Source of the DNA: Streptomyces violaceoruber
GTDB lineage: Bacteria; Actinomycetota; Actinomycetes; Streptomycetales; Streptomycetaceae
NCBI RefSeq assembly: GCF_033406955.1
Contig: NZ_CP137734.1
Span: forward strand, 2,790,001-2,854,000
DNA: 64,000 nucleotides
Reading direction: 5' to 3'
Positions 46,064 to 55,269 of the stretch are shown here, in pieces. A program made the position numbers and the translations under genes. Below the pieces are notes generated by a model. That model was given only the letters and a program-made list of their open reading frames with translations. It was not told the DNA's origin and did no database searches. Position 1 is the first letter of the stretch; each line of letters opens with the position of its first letter.

Positions 46064-46394
46064 ACCTCGCCCCTCAGCCTCGTCACCGGCGGCTCAACAT
46101 CGCACATCCGTACGGCGGTTGAGCCTAGCCGCTGAGTCGCGGCCGGTGCGTGCGCCGCTGCCGTCCGCGGGCGCGGGGACAAGGGGGCGAGGGCAGGCGG
46201 GCAAGGGCAAGGAGGCGGGCCCCGCACACCGTGGGGAAGTGCGGGACCCGCCGGACCGGAGCCGTCGGCGGTGCGGCCGTACGTCGGTCAGGTGCCGTAC
46301 GGCCCTGCACGGGCTCCGGGGTCTTGCGTGGCCGGCCCGGCGATCCACGACGCCGGGCGGGCGAGGGGGCCGGGGCGGCGCTCAGGTGCTGCGC
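46064..46394. other. 331-base intergenic region with a hairpin and a duplicated 13-mer
   Basis: GGCCGTACG (46275-46283) and CGTACGGCC (46296-46304) form a 9-bp stem that could terminate the polyprenyl synthase mRNA. GCTCAGGTGCTGC occurs twice in tandem just after the synthase stop. No gene is supported. Confidence 0.6.
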
Positions 46395-47555
46395 TCAGGT
46401 GCTGCGCCGCGTCACGAACTCGGCCAGGGCGAGCAGGCCGCCCGCCGCCTCCGGCTCGGGCACGGCACGCGCCAGCTCCTGCATGGCCCTCGCCATCCGG
46501 TCGGCCGCCTGGGCCTGTGCCCAGTCCCGGCCGCCGGCCCGCTCCACGGCCAGGGCGGTGCGCTCCAGGTCCTCCTTGTTCTCGTCGTACGGGCCTGTGT
46601 ACAGCTCGGCCAGTTCGGCGGCGGCCGGGGTGCCGGAGGTGAGGGCGGCGACCACCGGCAGTGACTTCTTGCGGGCGGCCAGGTCCGCACCGGCCGGCTT
46701 GCCGGTGTGGCGCGGGTCGCCCCATATGCCGATGACGTCGTCGATGAGCTGGAAGGCCATCCCCGCCTCACGGCCGAAGGCGTCCAGGGCCTCGACGTCC
46801 TCCGTGGCGACGCCCGCGTACAGCGCGCCGACGGCACAGGCGCAGCCCAGCAGGGCACCCGTCTTGGCCTCGGCCATGACGAGCGTCTCGTCGAGGGTCA
46901 CCTCGTCCGGCGGGCGCCGCTCCATCGCCGTGTCCGCGTGCTGGCCCTCGCACAGCTCCATGACGCAGTCGGCGAGCCGGGTGGCCGCCGCCGCGGACGC
47001 CGGATGCGGGTCGGCGGCGAACAGCCGCAGGGCGAGCGCCTGAAGTGCGTCCCCGGCCAGGATCGCGTCGGCGTCGCCGAACACGGTCCACGCGGTCGGC
47101 CGGTGCCGCCGGGTGGCGTCGCGGTCCATCACGTCGTCGTGCAGCAGGGTGAAGTTGTGGACCAGCTCCACCGCCGCCGCGGCACGGACGGCCGCCGCGC
47201 GGGCCCCCGGACCGCCGAGCGCGGCCGCCGCGGTGAGGACGAGCGCGGGGCGGATCGCCTTGCCCGCGTTGCCCGCCGCGGGCGTGCCGTCCGCGTGCTG
47301 CCAGCCGAAGTGGTAGAGCGCGACCCGGCGCATCGACTCCGGCAGCGTCGCGATGGCGGACCGCAGTTCAGGATCGACCGACGCTCGTGACTCGCTCAGG
47401 AGCAGGGCCGCCTCGTGCCCTTCGACCACCGCCTCCCCCTGCCCGTCGGACGGCTCCCCCGGCTCCTTCTCGCGCTGTGTGCCGATGGGCCCGTGCCTTT
47501 CCGGCGCCCCGGTGGGACGGCACGTCGCGGTGGCGCCGCGCCGGGTCTCCGTCAT
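46395..47555 (-). CDS. Polyprenyl diphosphate synthase, predicted encapsulin cargo
   Basis: 386 residues. Trans-isoprenyl diphosphate synthase fold with first Asp-rich motif DDVMD (Asp140-144) and second region DDVIGIWGD (Asp272 onward), plus KAIRPALVL. About the first 45 residues are charged and disordered, with no counterpart in free enzymes, fitting a family-2 encapsulin cargo-loading segment. ATG 47555, 85 bases after the shell-protein gene. Genes for polyprenyl or terpene enzymes are the known partners of family-2B shells. Confidence 0.9.
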   Translation of the reverse strand: MTETRRGATATCRPTGAPERHGPIGTQREKEPGEPSDGQGEAVVEGHEAALLLSESRASVDPELRSAIATLPESMRRVALYHFGWQHADGTPAAGNAGKAIRPALVLTAAAALGGPGARAAAVRAAAAVELVHNFTLLHDDVMDRDATRRHRPTAWTVFGDADAILAGDALQALALRLFAADPHPASAAAATRLADCVMELCEGQHADTAMERRPPDEVTLDETLVMAEAKTGALLGCACAVGALYAGVATEDVEALDAFGREAGMAFQLIDDVIGIWGDPRHTGKPAGADLAARKKSLPVVAALTSGTPAAAELAELYTGPYDENKEDLERTALAVERAGGRDWAQAQAADRMARAMQELARAVPEPEAAGGLLALAEFVTRRST

Positions 47556-47640
47556 GGACTCACCTTCCCCCTGGGCCCGTCCGTACCCCGGGGGTGTACC
47601 CGCCCGGGAGGGCGGGAACACGGCGTTCGGGACAGTGACG

Positions 47641-49047
47641 TCACCGCCAGCGGCCGATCTCGACGTTCTCCAGCACACCGAGCGCGTCCGGCACGAGGAC
47701 CGCGGCCGAGTAGTAGGCCGTGACCAGGTACTTGATGACCGCCTGCTCGTTGATCCCCATGAAGCGCACCGACAGACTCGGCTCGATCTCGTCCGGGATG
47801 CCGGTGGCCCGCAGGCCGATGACGCCCTGGTCCTGCTCGCCGGTACGCATCGCGATGATCGAGGACGTACGGGCCTCGGTGACCGGGATCTTGTTGCACG
47901 GGTAGATGGGCACACCGCGCCAGGTCGGGATGCGGTTCCCGGCGACGTCGATGGTCTCGGGGACGAGGCCGCGCTTGTTGAGCTCGCGGCCGATGGCGGC
48001 GATGGCGCGCGGGTGGGCGAGGAGCAGCTTGGTGCCGCGCCGGCGGCTCAGCAGTTCGTCGAGGTCGTCGGGACCGGGCACTCCGTCGTGCGGCTGGATG
48101 CGCTGGTCGTACTCGCAGTTGTGCAGCAGCCCGAACTCCCGGTTGTTGATGAGTTCGTGCTCCTGGCGCTCCTTCAGCGCCTCGACCGTCAGGCGGATCT
48201 GCTGCTCGGTCTGGTTCATCGGCTGGTTGTACAGGTCGGCCACGCGCGAGTGGATGCGCAGCACGGTCTGGGCGACGCTCAGTTCGTACTCGCGCGGCCG
48301 GGCCTCGTAGTCGACGAACGTGTGCGGGATGTCCGGCTCGCCGCTGTGACCGGCCGCGAGGTCGATCTCCTTCTCACCGTGCCTGTTGGTGCGCTGCTCC
48401 GGGATCGAGCGCCGCTGCTCCAGGTGCTCGCGCAGGGAGTCGGCCCGCTCCGCGACCTGGTCCACCTCCTGGCGGGGCAGCACGAGCACCGTGCAGGCGG
48501 TGACCGTGCGGGCGGTGTACTCCCAGATGGCGTCACCGTCGAGGAGCGCCTGGTCGCCGAAGTAGGCGCCGTCGGCGAGGACGCCGAGCACCGCGTCGTC
48601 GCCGTAGGGGCCGGTGCCGATCTTCTCGACCTTGCCGTGCGCCAGCAGGTAGACCTCGTCGGCCCGCGCGCCGAACGAGGCGATCACCTCGCCGGGGCCG
48701 AACTCCCGCTGCTCGCAGCGCTGCGCGAGTTCCGACAGGACCTCGTCGTCCTCGTACGACCGAAGGGCCGGCAGCTCGCCCAGCTCCGCGGGGACGACCT
48801 CGACGCGGTCGCCGGTCTTCACGAACGTCACGCGGCCGTCGCCGACGGCGAAGGTCAGACGCCGGTTGACCCGGTACGTGCCGCCCTGGATGTCCACCCA
48901 GGGGAGCGAGCGCAGCAGCCAGCGAGAGCTGATCTCCTGCATCTGAGGAACGGACTTGGTGGTGGTGGCCAGGTTCCGCGCGGCCGCCGTGCCGAGGCTC
49001 TGCTGCGGCCTGGTCTGCTCGGTGCGGACCTCTTCGCCTACCGACAT
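47641..49047 (-). CDS. Family-2B encapsulin shell protein with cNMP-binding domain (EshA-like)
   Basis: 468 residues. HK97-fold shell segments flank an inserted cyclic-nucleotide-binding-like domain (about 95-200: [36 protein letters not shown]). The P-domain side has [24 protein letters not shown] and INNREFGLL, and the C terminus [41 protein letters not shown]. Streptomyces EshA, which forms large particles, has this build. Followed by the polyprenyl synthase. Forms a predicted cytoplasmic nanocompartment whose pores may respond to a nucleotide. Confidence 0.93.
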   Translation of the reverse strand: MSVGEEVRTEQTRPQQSLGTAAARNLATTTKSVPQMQEISSRWLLRSLPWVDIQGGTYRVNRRLTFAVGDGRVTFVKTGDRVEVVPAELGELPALRSYEDDEVLSELAQRCEQREFGPGEVIASFGARADEVYLLAHGKVEKIGTGPYGDDAVLGVLADGAYFGDQALLDGDAIWEYTARTVTACTVLVLPRQEVDQVAERADSLREHLEQRRSIPEQRTNRHGEKEIDLAAGHSGEPDIPHTFVDYEARPREYELSVAQTVLRIHSRVADLYNQPMNQTEQQIRLTVEALKERQEHELINNREFGLLHNCEYDQRIQPHDGVPGPDDLDELLSRRRGTKLLLAHPRAIAAIGRELNKRGLVPETIDVAGNRIPTWRGVPIYPCNKIPVTEARTSSIIAMRTGEQDQGVIGLRATGIPDEIEPSLSVRFMGINEQAVIKYLVTAYYSAAVLVPDALGVLENVEIGRWR

Positions 49048-49342
49048 AAGGAATTGCCCTCCCGGTCATGCCGGACGGCTGCGCCCGGCATCGATGTGCG
49101 TGGACCAGCCTTCCTCACGGAGCGTGCCGGTGCTATTACACGAACGAGCGGGAATGGATCACACGCGGCCGGGGCAGATATGGGGGCTTGTTTCGACTTC
49201 GGCACCCCCTGGCCGGGATGAGATTGTCCGAAACGACTCGCACACGGGCCGAACAAGTAATAGGAGTTGCTCCGTTTCGGTACAAGCTCCGTACGAGGCG
49301 GTCGCGTCGGGCGGTCGTCGCGCAGCGTGAAGGAGCCCGGCC

Positions 49343-49933
49343 GTGGCCTCACCCATGTCCGCGAGCAGTTTCCTCAAGGCACTGAAGGCGGAGGGCCTCA
49401 CCGTCGTCCAGGTCGGCGACTGGCGGGACCACAACCGCAACCACAAGGGCCCGTGGGGTCCCGTGCACGGTGTGATGATCCACCACACGGTCACCAAGGG
49501 CAGCGCGCGGACGGTGGACATCTGCCGCAAGGGATACGAAGGTCTGCCGGGCCCCCTGTGCCACGGGGTCGTCACCAAGGACGGCAAGGTCCACCTGGTC
49601 GGGTACGGCAGGGCCAACCACGCCGGTCTCGGCGACGACGACGTACTGCGCGCGGTGATCGCGGAGAAGGCGCTGCCCCGGGACAACGAGGCGAACACCG
49701 ACGGCAACCGGCACTTCTACGGCTTCGAGTGCGAGAACCTGGGCGACGGCGACGACCCCTGGCCGGCGGCACAGCTGGAGGCGATCGAGCGGGCCGCCGC
49801 GGCCGTGTGCCGCCACCACGGCTGGAACGAGCGGTCCGTCATCGGCCACCTGGAGTGGCAGCCGGGCAAGGTGGATCCGCGCGGATTCACGATGGCGTCC
49901 ATGCGAAACCGCATCCGGGACCGCCTGAAGTGA
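49343..49933 (+). CDS. N-acetylmuramoyl-L-alanine amidase (amidase_2/PGRP)
   Basis: 196 residues. Zinc-dependent amidase fold: MIHHTVTKGSARTVD, CHGVVTKDGKVHLVGYGRANHAG and the later VIGHLEWQPGKVDPRG. No signal peptide and no cell-wall-binding domain, so export or lysis-dependent release is needed; it resembles phage endolysin catalytic domains. GTG 49343, AAGGAG seven bases upstream. Confidence 0.9.
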   Translation: MASPMSASSFLKALKAEGLTVVQVGDWRDHNRNHKGPWGPVHGVMIHHTVTKGSARTVDICRKGYEGLPGPLCHGVVTKDGKVHLVGYGRANHAGLGDDDVLRAVIAEKALPRDNEANTDGNRHFYGFECENLGDGDDPWPAAQLEAIERAAAAVCRHHGWNERSVIGHLEWQPGKVDPRGFTMASMRNRIRDRLK

Positions 49934-50046
49934 CCCGGACCGACCGGGGCGGCCGGAACCGGCCGAGGTGCCCCGGAACCGGCCGAGGTGCCCGGAGCGC
50001 GCCGGGGTGAGGTGGCCGGGGCGCCCGGTGGCGTGACAATGGCGGG

Positions 50047-50955
50047 GTGACCGGCACCGACACGCGTCAGCTCGCCGCCCTGCGGCCCCGTCTGCCCTCT
50101 CCGCTGCACGAGGTGGCCGACGGACGGTTCGAGCGCCACGGTGTCCGGCTGCTGCTCAAGCGGGACGATCTGATCCATCCCGAGCTGGTCGGCAACAAGT
50201 GGCGCAAGCTGGCACCGAATCTCGCCACGGCCGACGGGCGCACCGTCGTCACGTTCGGCGGCGCCTACTCCAACCACCTGCGGGCCGCCGCCGCGGCCGG
50301 CCGGCTGCTCGGACTGCCCACGGTGGGCGTGGTCCGCGGTCAGGAGCTGGCCGGCCTGCCGCTCAACCCCTCACTGGCCCGGTGCGCCGCCGACGGGATG
50401 CGGCTGCACTTCGTCGACCGCTCCACGTACCGGCGCAAGTCCGAACCCGAGACCCTGGCGGCCCTGCTGCGCGCGGCGGGCGCCGAGGGCGCCGTCGTCG
50501 TCCCCGAGGGCGGAAGCAACGCGGACGCCGTCCGCGGCTGCCGTGCCCTGGGCGAGGAGCTGGGCACCCACGCCGACGTGGCCGCCGTCGCCTGCGGCAC
50601 CGGTGGCACGCTCGCCGGCCTCGCCGCCGGGCTCCCCCGGGGGCGGCGGGCTCTCGGCATACCCGTGCTCAAGGGCGGCTTCCTGGAGGGTGACATACGG
50701 CGGCTCCAGGAGCGCGCGTTCGGCGGGCCGCGCGGCGACTGGAGCCTTGAGGACCGCTTCCACCACGGCGGCTACGCCCGCACGACGCCCGGGCTGGACG
50801 CCTTCGCCGCGGATTTCGAGCACCGCCACGGCCTCCCCGTGGAGCGCGTCTACGTCGCCAAGATGCTGTACGCCCTGCTCGCCCTCACCGAGGAGGGCGC
50901 CTTCCCGCGCGGGACGACCCTGGCGGCGGTCGTCACCGGCCGGCCCTTCCCCTGA
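50047..50955 (+). CDS. PLP enzyme, ACC deaminase / D-cysteine desulfhydrase family
   Basis: 302 residues. Fold-II PLP enzyme with VGNKWRKL (Lys51 Schiff base), FGGAYSNHLRAAA and PEGGSNADAVRG. It could be a D-cysteine desulfhydrase or ACC deaminase; the sequence does not decide. GTG 50047. Preceded by a duplicated GGAACCGGCCGAGGTGCCC (about 49954-49990). Confidence 0.88.
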   Translation: MTGTDTRQLAALRPRLPSPLHEVADGRFERHGVRLLLKRDDLIHPELVGNKWRKLAPNLATADGRTVVTFGGAYSNHLRAAAAAGRLLGLPTVGVVRGQELAGLPLNPSLARCAADGMRLHFVDRSTYRRKSEPETLAALLRAAGAEGAVVVPEGGSNADAVRGCRALGEELGTHADVAAVACGTGGTLAGLAAGLPRGRRALGIPVLKGGFLEGDIRRLQERAFGGPRGDWSLEDRFHHGGYARTTPGLDAFAADFEHRHGLPVERVYVAKMLYALLALTEEGAFPRGTTLAAVVTGRPFP

Positions 50956-51003
50956 GCGGGTCGGGACCGCCGCCCCGACGCGCCCGCGTGCCCCTGCGCC
51001 CGC

Positions 51004-52596
51004 TCACGTCGCCTCCCGGTACGCGGCGGCCTCCTCCAGGTCCAGCCGGCGCAGCAGGGTCCGGAGCATCTCGTCGTCGATGTAGCGGCCGTCCCGGAGC
51101 CTGACGAAGACCTCGCGCTCGGCGCTGATCATCTCCCGGGAGAGTCGCCGGTAGGTGTCGTCGACCGTCTCGCCGGTGACGGGATTGACCTGGCCGAGCC
51201 GTTCCCAGACGGCGTTGCGGCGGCGCTCCAGGACCATGCGGAGGCGGTCGGCGAGCGGCGCCGGAAGAGCGTTGCGCTCGTCGGCGAGCAGGTCGTCCAG
51301 GCGCAGTTCCGCGACCCGTGAGGCCTGCGCCTGTGCGTTGGCCTCCGCCAGCGTCTCCGCTTGCACGTCGTGCGCCGGGAACTTCAGCAGGCGGATCAGT
51401 GGCGGCAGGCTGACGCCCTGGACGACCAGCGTGCCGATGACCGTGGTGAAGGTCAGGAACAGGATGAGGTTGCGCTCGGGAAAGGGCTCGCCCCCGTGCA
51501 CGGTGAGCGGGATGGAGAAGGCGATGGCCAGGGAGACCACGCCCCGCATCCCGGCCCAGCCGATCACGAACGGCCCCTTCCAGGAGAGCTCGCCCTCGCG
51601 CGCGCGTACCCGTGCCGACAGCCGGGGCAGGTAGGTCGCCGGGTACACCCACACGAACCTCGCCACGGCGACCACCAGGAAGACGGCGAGGGCGTACCAG
51701 GCGGCGTCGGCACCCTCGTACTCCCCCAGGCCTTTGAGGACGACGGGCAGCTGGAGTCCGATGAGGGCGAACACCGCCGACTCCAGGACGAACGCGACCA
51801 TCTTCCACACCGCCTCCTCCTGGAGCCGGGTGGCGAAGTCGACCTCCCACGCGCGGTGGCCGAGGTAGAGCGCGACGACGACCACCGCGAGCACCCCGGA
51901 GGCCTGCACCTGCTCGGCGACCGCGTAGGCGACGAACGGGATCAGCAGGGAGAGCGTGTTCTGCAGCAGCGCCTCCGTCAGGTGGGTGCGCAGCCAGTGC
52001 AGCGGCACCATCAGCACCAGCCCGACGCCGACGCCGCCCACCGCCGCGATGAGGAACTCACCGATCCCGCCGGCCCAGGTCGCCCCCTCGCCGACGGCCG
52101 CGGCGAGCGCCACCTTGAAGGCGGTGATCGCGGTGGCGTCGTTCACCAGGGACTCGCCCTGGAGGATCGTGGTGATCCGGGAGGGCAGCCCCACGCGGCG
52201 GGCGACCGCCGTGGCCGCGACGGCGTCCGGGGGCGCCACGACCGCGCCGAGGACCAGGGCCGCGGTCAGCGGCAGGCCCGGCACGATGAGGTACGCCGCG
52301 CAGCCGACGACGAAGGTGGCGAACAGGACGTAGCCCACGGACAGCAGCGCCACGGGCCGGGCCTGCGCCCGCAGGTCCAGGTAGGAGCTGTCGGTGGCCG
52401 CCGTGTAGAGCAGCGGGGGCAGCAGCAGGGGCAGGACGATGTGCGGGTCGAGGGTGTAGTCGGGCACACCGGGCACATAGCTCACCGCCAGGCCGGCCGC
52501 GACCAGGAGCAGCGGCACCGGCACCGGTACGCGCCGTCCCGCCGCGGCGACCGCGGCGCTGCCCGCCACCAGCAACAGCAGCGGCATCACGTCCAT
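51004..52596 (-). CDS. Na+/H+ antiporter (CPA1 family)
   Basis: 530 residues, about 12 transmembrane helices, NhaP/CPA1 type. The ion site APPDAVAATAVARRVGLP and GESLVNDATAI are present, as is WAGMRGVVSLAIAFS. A cytoplasmic C-terminal tail of about 130 residues follows (RLRMVLERRRNAVWERL). ATG 52596. Divergent from the UBP zinc-finger gene across 61 bases. Confidence 0.93.
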   Translation of the reverse strand: MDVMPLLLLVAGSAAVAAAGRRVPVPVPLLLVAAGLAVSYVPGVPDYTLDPHIVLPLLLPPLLYTAATDSSYLDLRAQARPVALLSVGYVLFATFVVGCAAYLIVPGLPLTAALVLGAVVAPPDAVAATAVARRVGLPSRITTILQGESLVNDATAITAFKVALAAAVGEGATWAGGIGEFLIAAVGGVGVGLVLMVPLHWLRTHLTEALLQNTLSLLIPFVAYAVAEQVQASGVLAVVVVALYLGHRAWEVDFATRLQEEAVWKMVAFVLESAVFALIGLQLPVVLKGLGEYEGADAAWYALAVFLVVAVARFVWVYPATYLPRLSARVRAREGELSWKGPFVIGWAGMRGVVSLAIAFSIPLTVHGGEPFPERNLILFLTFTTVIGTLVVQGVSLPPLIRLLKFPAHDVQAETLAEANAQAQASRVAELRLDDLLADERNALPAPLADRLRMVLERRRNAVWERLGQVNPVTGETVDDTYRRLSREMISAEREVFVRLRDGRYIDDEMLRTLLRRLDLEEAAAYREAT

Positions 52597-52657
52597 CGTC
52601 CTCGCCCGCCCTCGTTTTCCGCGCGGTCGTCCGCACGCCCGTCGTAACCTGGCAATC

Positions 52658-52918
52658 ATGAAACAGTGCACGCACGCCGACGCGCTGCCGCACCCGGAAC
52701 CCGAGCCGTGCGGCGAGACCTGTCCCGAGTGTCTGGCCGAGGGCACGGACCCGGTGCAGCTGAGGTTGTGTCTCGTCTGCGGTCATGTCGGCTGCTGCGA
52801 CTCCTCGCCGAACCGGCACGCGACGGCGCATTACAAGGAGAGCGGCCACCCGCTGATGAGGACCTTCGAACCCGGGGAGAGCTGGCGCTGGTGCTTCGTC
52901 GATCACGTCCTGGTGTGA
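52658..52918 (+). CDS. UBP-type zinc-finger protein
   Basis: 86 residues. Zinc-ligand spacing of ZnF-UBP: CGETCPEC, LRLCLVCGHVGCCDSSPNRHATAHYKESGHPLM. Streptomyces has no ubiquitin, so it probably binds another C terminus or acts with the adjacent antiporter; often adjacent to CPA1 antiporters in actinobacteria. ATG 52658. Confidence 0.92.
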   Translation: MKQCTHADALPHPEPEPCGETCPECLAEGTDPVQLRLCLVCGHVGCCDSSPNRHATAHYKESGHPLMRTFEPGESWRWCFVDHVLV

Positions 52919-53025
52919 CCTGTGCCCGGGACGGTTCGACCGTCTGACGTCTGGGTACGTCAACCCGGCGCGCGCTCTTCCGATTTGAGCCCGCCGACCC
53001 CCTAGCCACTGTGCGTGTTCGCGTG

Positions 53026-53040
53026 TTTACTATGAGTGAC
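53026..53040 (+). promoter_or_regulatory. BldD-like site upstream of the anti-sigma/sigH operon
   Basis: TTTACTATGAGTGAC matches eight of ten fixed positions of the BldD consensus (nTnACnCAGnGTnAn). BldD is known to repress a sigH promoter in S. coelicolor. A further inverted repeat GATAACG (53093-53099) / CGTTATC (53111-53117) lies between it and the gene start. Confidence 0.5.
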
Positions 53041-53168
53041 AGCACGGGGTTGGGGTCTCGGGGACAGGAAACTTCGGAGCGCGATAACGTCACCGCTGAA
53101 CCACGTGTCGCGTTATCCCGAGGGGCGTCCCTCGGCCCTGTAACGCTTGTACCACCTTGGAGGTGAGG

Positions 53169-53582
53169 GTGTCCCAGATCGCAGGCGAGCCCGCGACCCA
53201 GGACTTCGTCGAAGTCCGGCTGCCGGCCGCGGGTGCCTACCTGTCGGTGCTGCGTACGGCGACGGCCGGCCTCGCAGCTCGTTTGGACTTCACCCTCGAC
53301 GAGATCGAGGACCTGCGCATCGCAGTCGACGAGGCCTGCGCGATCCTGCTGCAGCAGGCCGTGCCCGGCTCGGTGCTCAGTTGTGTCTTCCGCCTCGTCG
53401 ACGACTCGCTCGAGGTCACCGTCTCGGCGCCGACCACGGACGGCCACGCGCCGTCCCGGGACACCTTCGCCTGGACGGTGCTCTCCGCCCTCGCGGGCAA
53501 GGTCTCCTCCGCCGTGGACGAGGACAAAACCGTTTCGATCAGCCTCTACAAACAGCGCGGCGCGGGACCCGGGCCGACGTGA
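53169..53582 (+). CDS. prsH: Anti-sigma-H factor (RsbW-like)
   Basis: 137 residues. GHKL ATPase fold of the RsbW/SpoIIAB group: LDEIEDLRIAVDEACAILL contains the N-box region. It binds and inhibits the downstream SigH. GTG 53169 is chosen because GGAGGTGA ends just before it; upstream TTG and GTG are in the ribosome site. Also called ushX in S. coelicolor. It overlaps sigH by GTGA, coupling synthesis of the pair. Confidence 0.93.
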   Translation: MSQIAGEPATQDFVEVRLPAAGAYLSVLRTATAGLAARLDFTLDEIEDLRIAVDEACAILLQQAVPGSVLSCVFRLVDDSLEVTVSAPTTDGHAPSRDTFAWTVLSALAGKVSSAVDEDKTVSISLYKQRGAGPGPT

Positions 53583-54664
53583 GGGACGGGGACGGGCCGG
53601 TGCGGGACGAAGAGCGCGGTACACGGGAGCTGCCGGCCGAGGGCACACGTTCTCCGAACGAGGCGCGACGCACGGCGGACGGCATCGACGGCATCCCCGA
53701 GCAGGCCCGGCCGCATCCGGAGGACGAGACCTCGCCCGGGGCCGCCGTTCCGGGCGAGGGGCAGCGGACCGGGGAGAACCCCGTCCGGCCCGTCCGAGCG
53801 GAGGCGAGGGCTCGGGAAAGGGCGACGGGCGGGACGATGAGCGAGCACGAGCGACACGCCGACGGCCACGCGCCGGGTGCACGGGGCACGCAGGGCACAC
53901 GGCACGACCCGCAGGACCGCAGCGGGGCGCGTCTCCTGTTCGCCGAGTTGCGCACGCTGGAGAAGGACAGCCCGGAGTACGCGGAGCTGCGCAATCGGCT
54001 GGTCCGCATGCACCTGCCGCTGGTCGAGCACCTCGCGCGCCGCTTCCGCAACCGCGGCGAGCCCCTGGACGACCTGACCCAGGTCGCCACCATCGGCCTG
54101 ATCAAGTCGGTGGACCGGTTCGACCCGGACCGCGGCGTGGAGTTCTCCACGTACGCGACGCCCACGGTCGTCGGTGAGATCAAGCGGCACTTCCGGGACA
54201 AGGGCTGGGCGGTGCGGGTCCCGCGCCGGCTCCAGGAGCTGCGGCTGGCCCTGACGACGGCCACGGCGGAGCTGTCCCAGCTGCACGGCCGCTCCCCCAC
54301 GGTCCACGAGCTGGCCGAGAAGCTGTCGATCTCGGAGGAGGAGGTCCTGGAGGGCCTGGAGTCGGCCAACGCGTACTCCACGCTGTCCCTGGACGTCCCG
54401 GACACCGACGACGAGTCACCGGCGGTCGCCGACACCCTCGGTGCCGAGGACGAGGCCCTGGAGGGCGTCGAGTACCGGGAGTCGCTCAAGCCGCTCCTCG
54501 AGGACCTGCCACCGCGGGAGAAGCGCATCCTGCTGCTGCGCTTCTTCGGCAACATGACCCAGTCCCAGATCGCGCAGGAGGTCGGCATCTCCCAGATGCA
54601 CGTGTCCCGGCTGCTGGCCCGCACGCTGGCACAGCTGCGGGAGAAGCTGCTCGTCGAGGAGTAA
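53579..54664 (+). CDS. sigH: Stress-response sigma factor SigH (SigB family)
   Basis: 361 residues from GTG 53579. SigB-type regions: 2 (HLPLVEHLARRFRNRGEPLDDLTQVATIGLIKSVDRFDPDRGVEFSTYATP), 3 and 4 (MTQSQIAQEVGISQMHVSRLLARTLAQLRE). About 90 N-terminal residues are disordered. An internal ATG at 53837 would give a 275-residue form with all sigma domains, agreeing with the several SigH forms reported in S. coelicolor. Controls osmotic/developmental genes. Confidence 0.96.
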   Translation: MRDGDGPVRDEERGTRELPAEGTRSPNEARRTADGIDGIPEQARPHPEDETSPGAAVPGEGQRTGENPVRPVRAEARARERATGGTMSEHERHADGHAPGARGTQGTRHDPQDRSGARLLFAELRTLEKDSPEYAELRNRLVRMHLPLVEHLARRFRNRGEPLDDLTQVATIGLIKSVDRFDPDRGVEFSTYATPTVVGEIKRHFRDKGWAVRVPRRLQELRLALTTATAELSQLHGRSPTVHELAEKLSISEEEVLEGLESANAYSTLSLDVPDTDDESPAVADTLGAEDEALEGVEYRESLKPLLEDLPPREKRILLLRFFGNMTQSQIAQEVGISQMHVSRLLARTLAQLREKLLVEE

Positions 54665-54683
54665 CCGCCGGTCGGCGGGTGCC

Positions 54684-55142
54684 TTACGGCTGCTTCCCGG
54701 CGTTGCCGGGCCCCCGGATACCGAGCGCCTGGGTGGTCGTCGGATTGACGAGCAGCACCAGCGCGGTGACGGCCACGACACCGAGCACGATGCCCGCCGG
54801 TACGGCCAGGCTGTCGGCCCGCACCATGTTGTAGGCGACCGGCAGCGCCATGATCTGCGTGATCACGGCGGGCCCCCGGCTCCAGCCCCGCCGGGCGATC
54901 AGTCCGCGGGCGGCGAGCAGCGGCAGCAGGGCGAGGACGATCAGGGTGACTCCGCCGGTGACGGCCGAGGTCCGGTCGTCGGGGTGTCCGGTGAGGCCCT
55001 CCACGAGCATCCAGCCGCCGCCGACGACGAGCGCCAGCCCCTCCAGTGCGGCGATCGCGGCCGCGGCGGTCAGCCGGCCGGGGCGAGGGCCCGTCTCTTC
55101 GGCGGTTGCGGAGGCGGGGGTGGGGGTCTGCTCACTGCTCAC
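54684..55142 (-). CDS. Integral membrane protein (four helices)
   Basis: 152 residues. Soluble Thr/Ala N terminus then four predicted transmembrane helices (about 26-46, 62-80, 90-105, 112-132). Family unnamed but conserved beside sigH and the lipid kinase. GTG 55142. It converges on sigH with 19 bases between stops. Function unknown. Confidence 0.8.
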   Translation of the reverse strand: MSSEQTPTPASATAEETGPRPGRLTAAAAIAALEGLALVVGGGWMLVEGLTGHPDDRTSAVTGGVTLIVLALLPLLAARGLIARRGWSRGPAVITQIMALPVAYNMVRADSLAVPAGIVLGVVAVTALVLLVNPTTTQALGIRGPGNAGKQP

Positions 55143-55269
55143 CCCGAAAGGGTAGCCCTCGGCGCCCCCGTGTCCGCCGCGGTGTCCCCCGTATCACGCG
55201 TGCCGTCCGCCGGTGACCATCTTCACCTCGGTCTGGGCCGAGTACCACCCAGTAGGTACCCTGCACACC

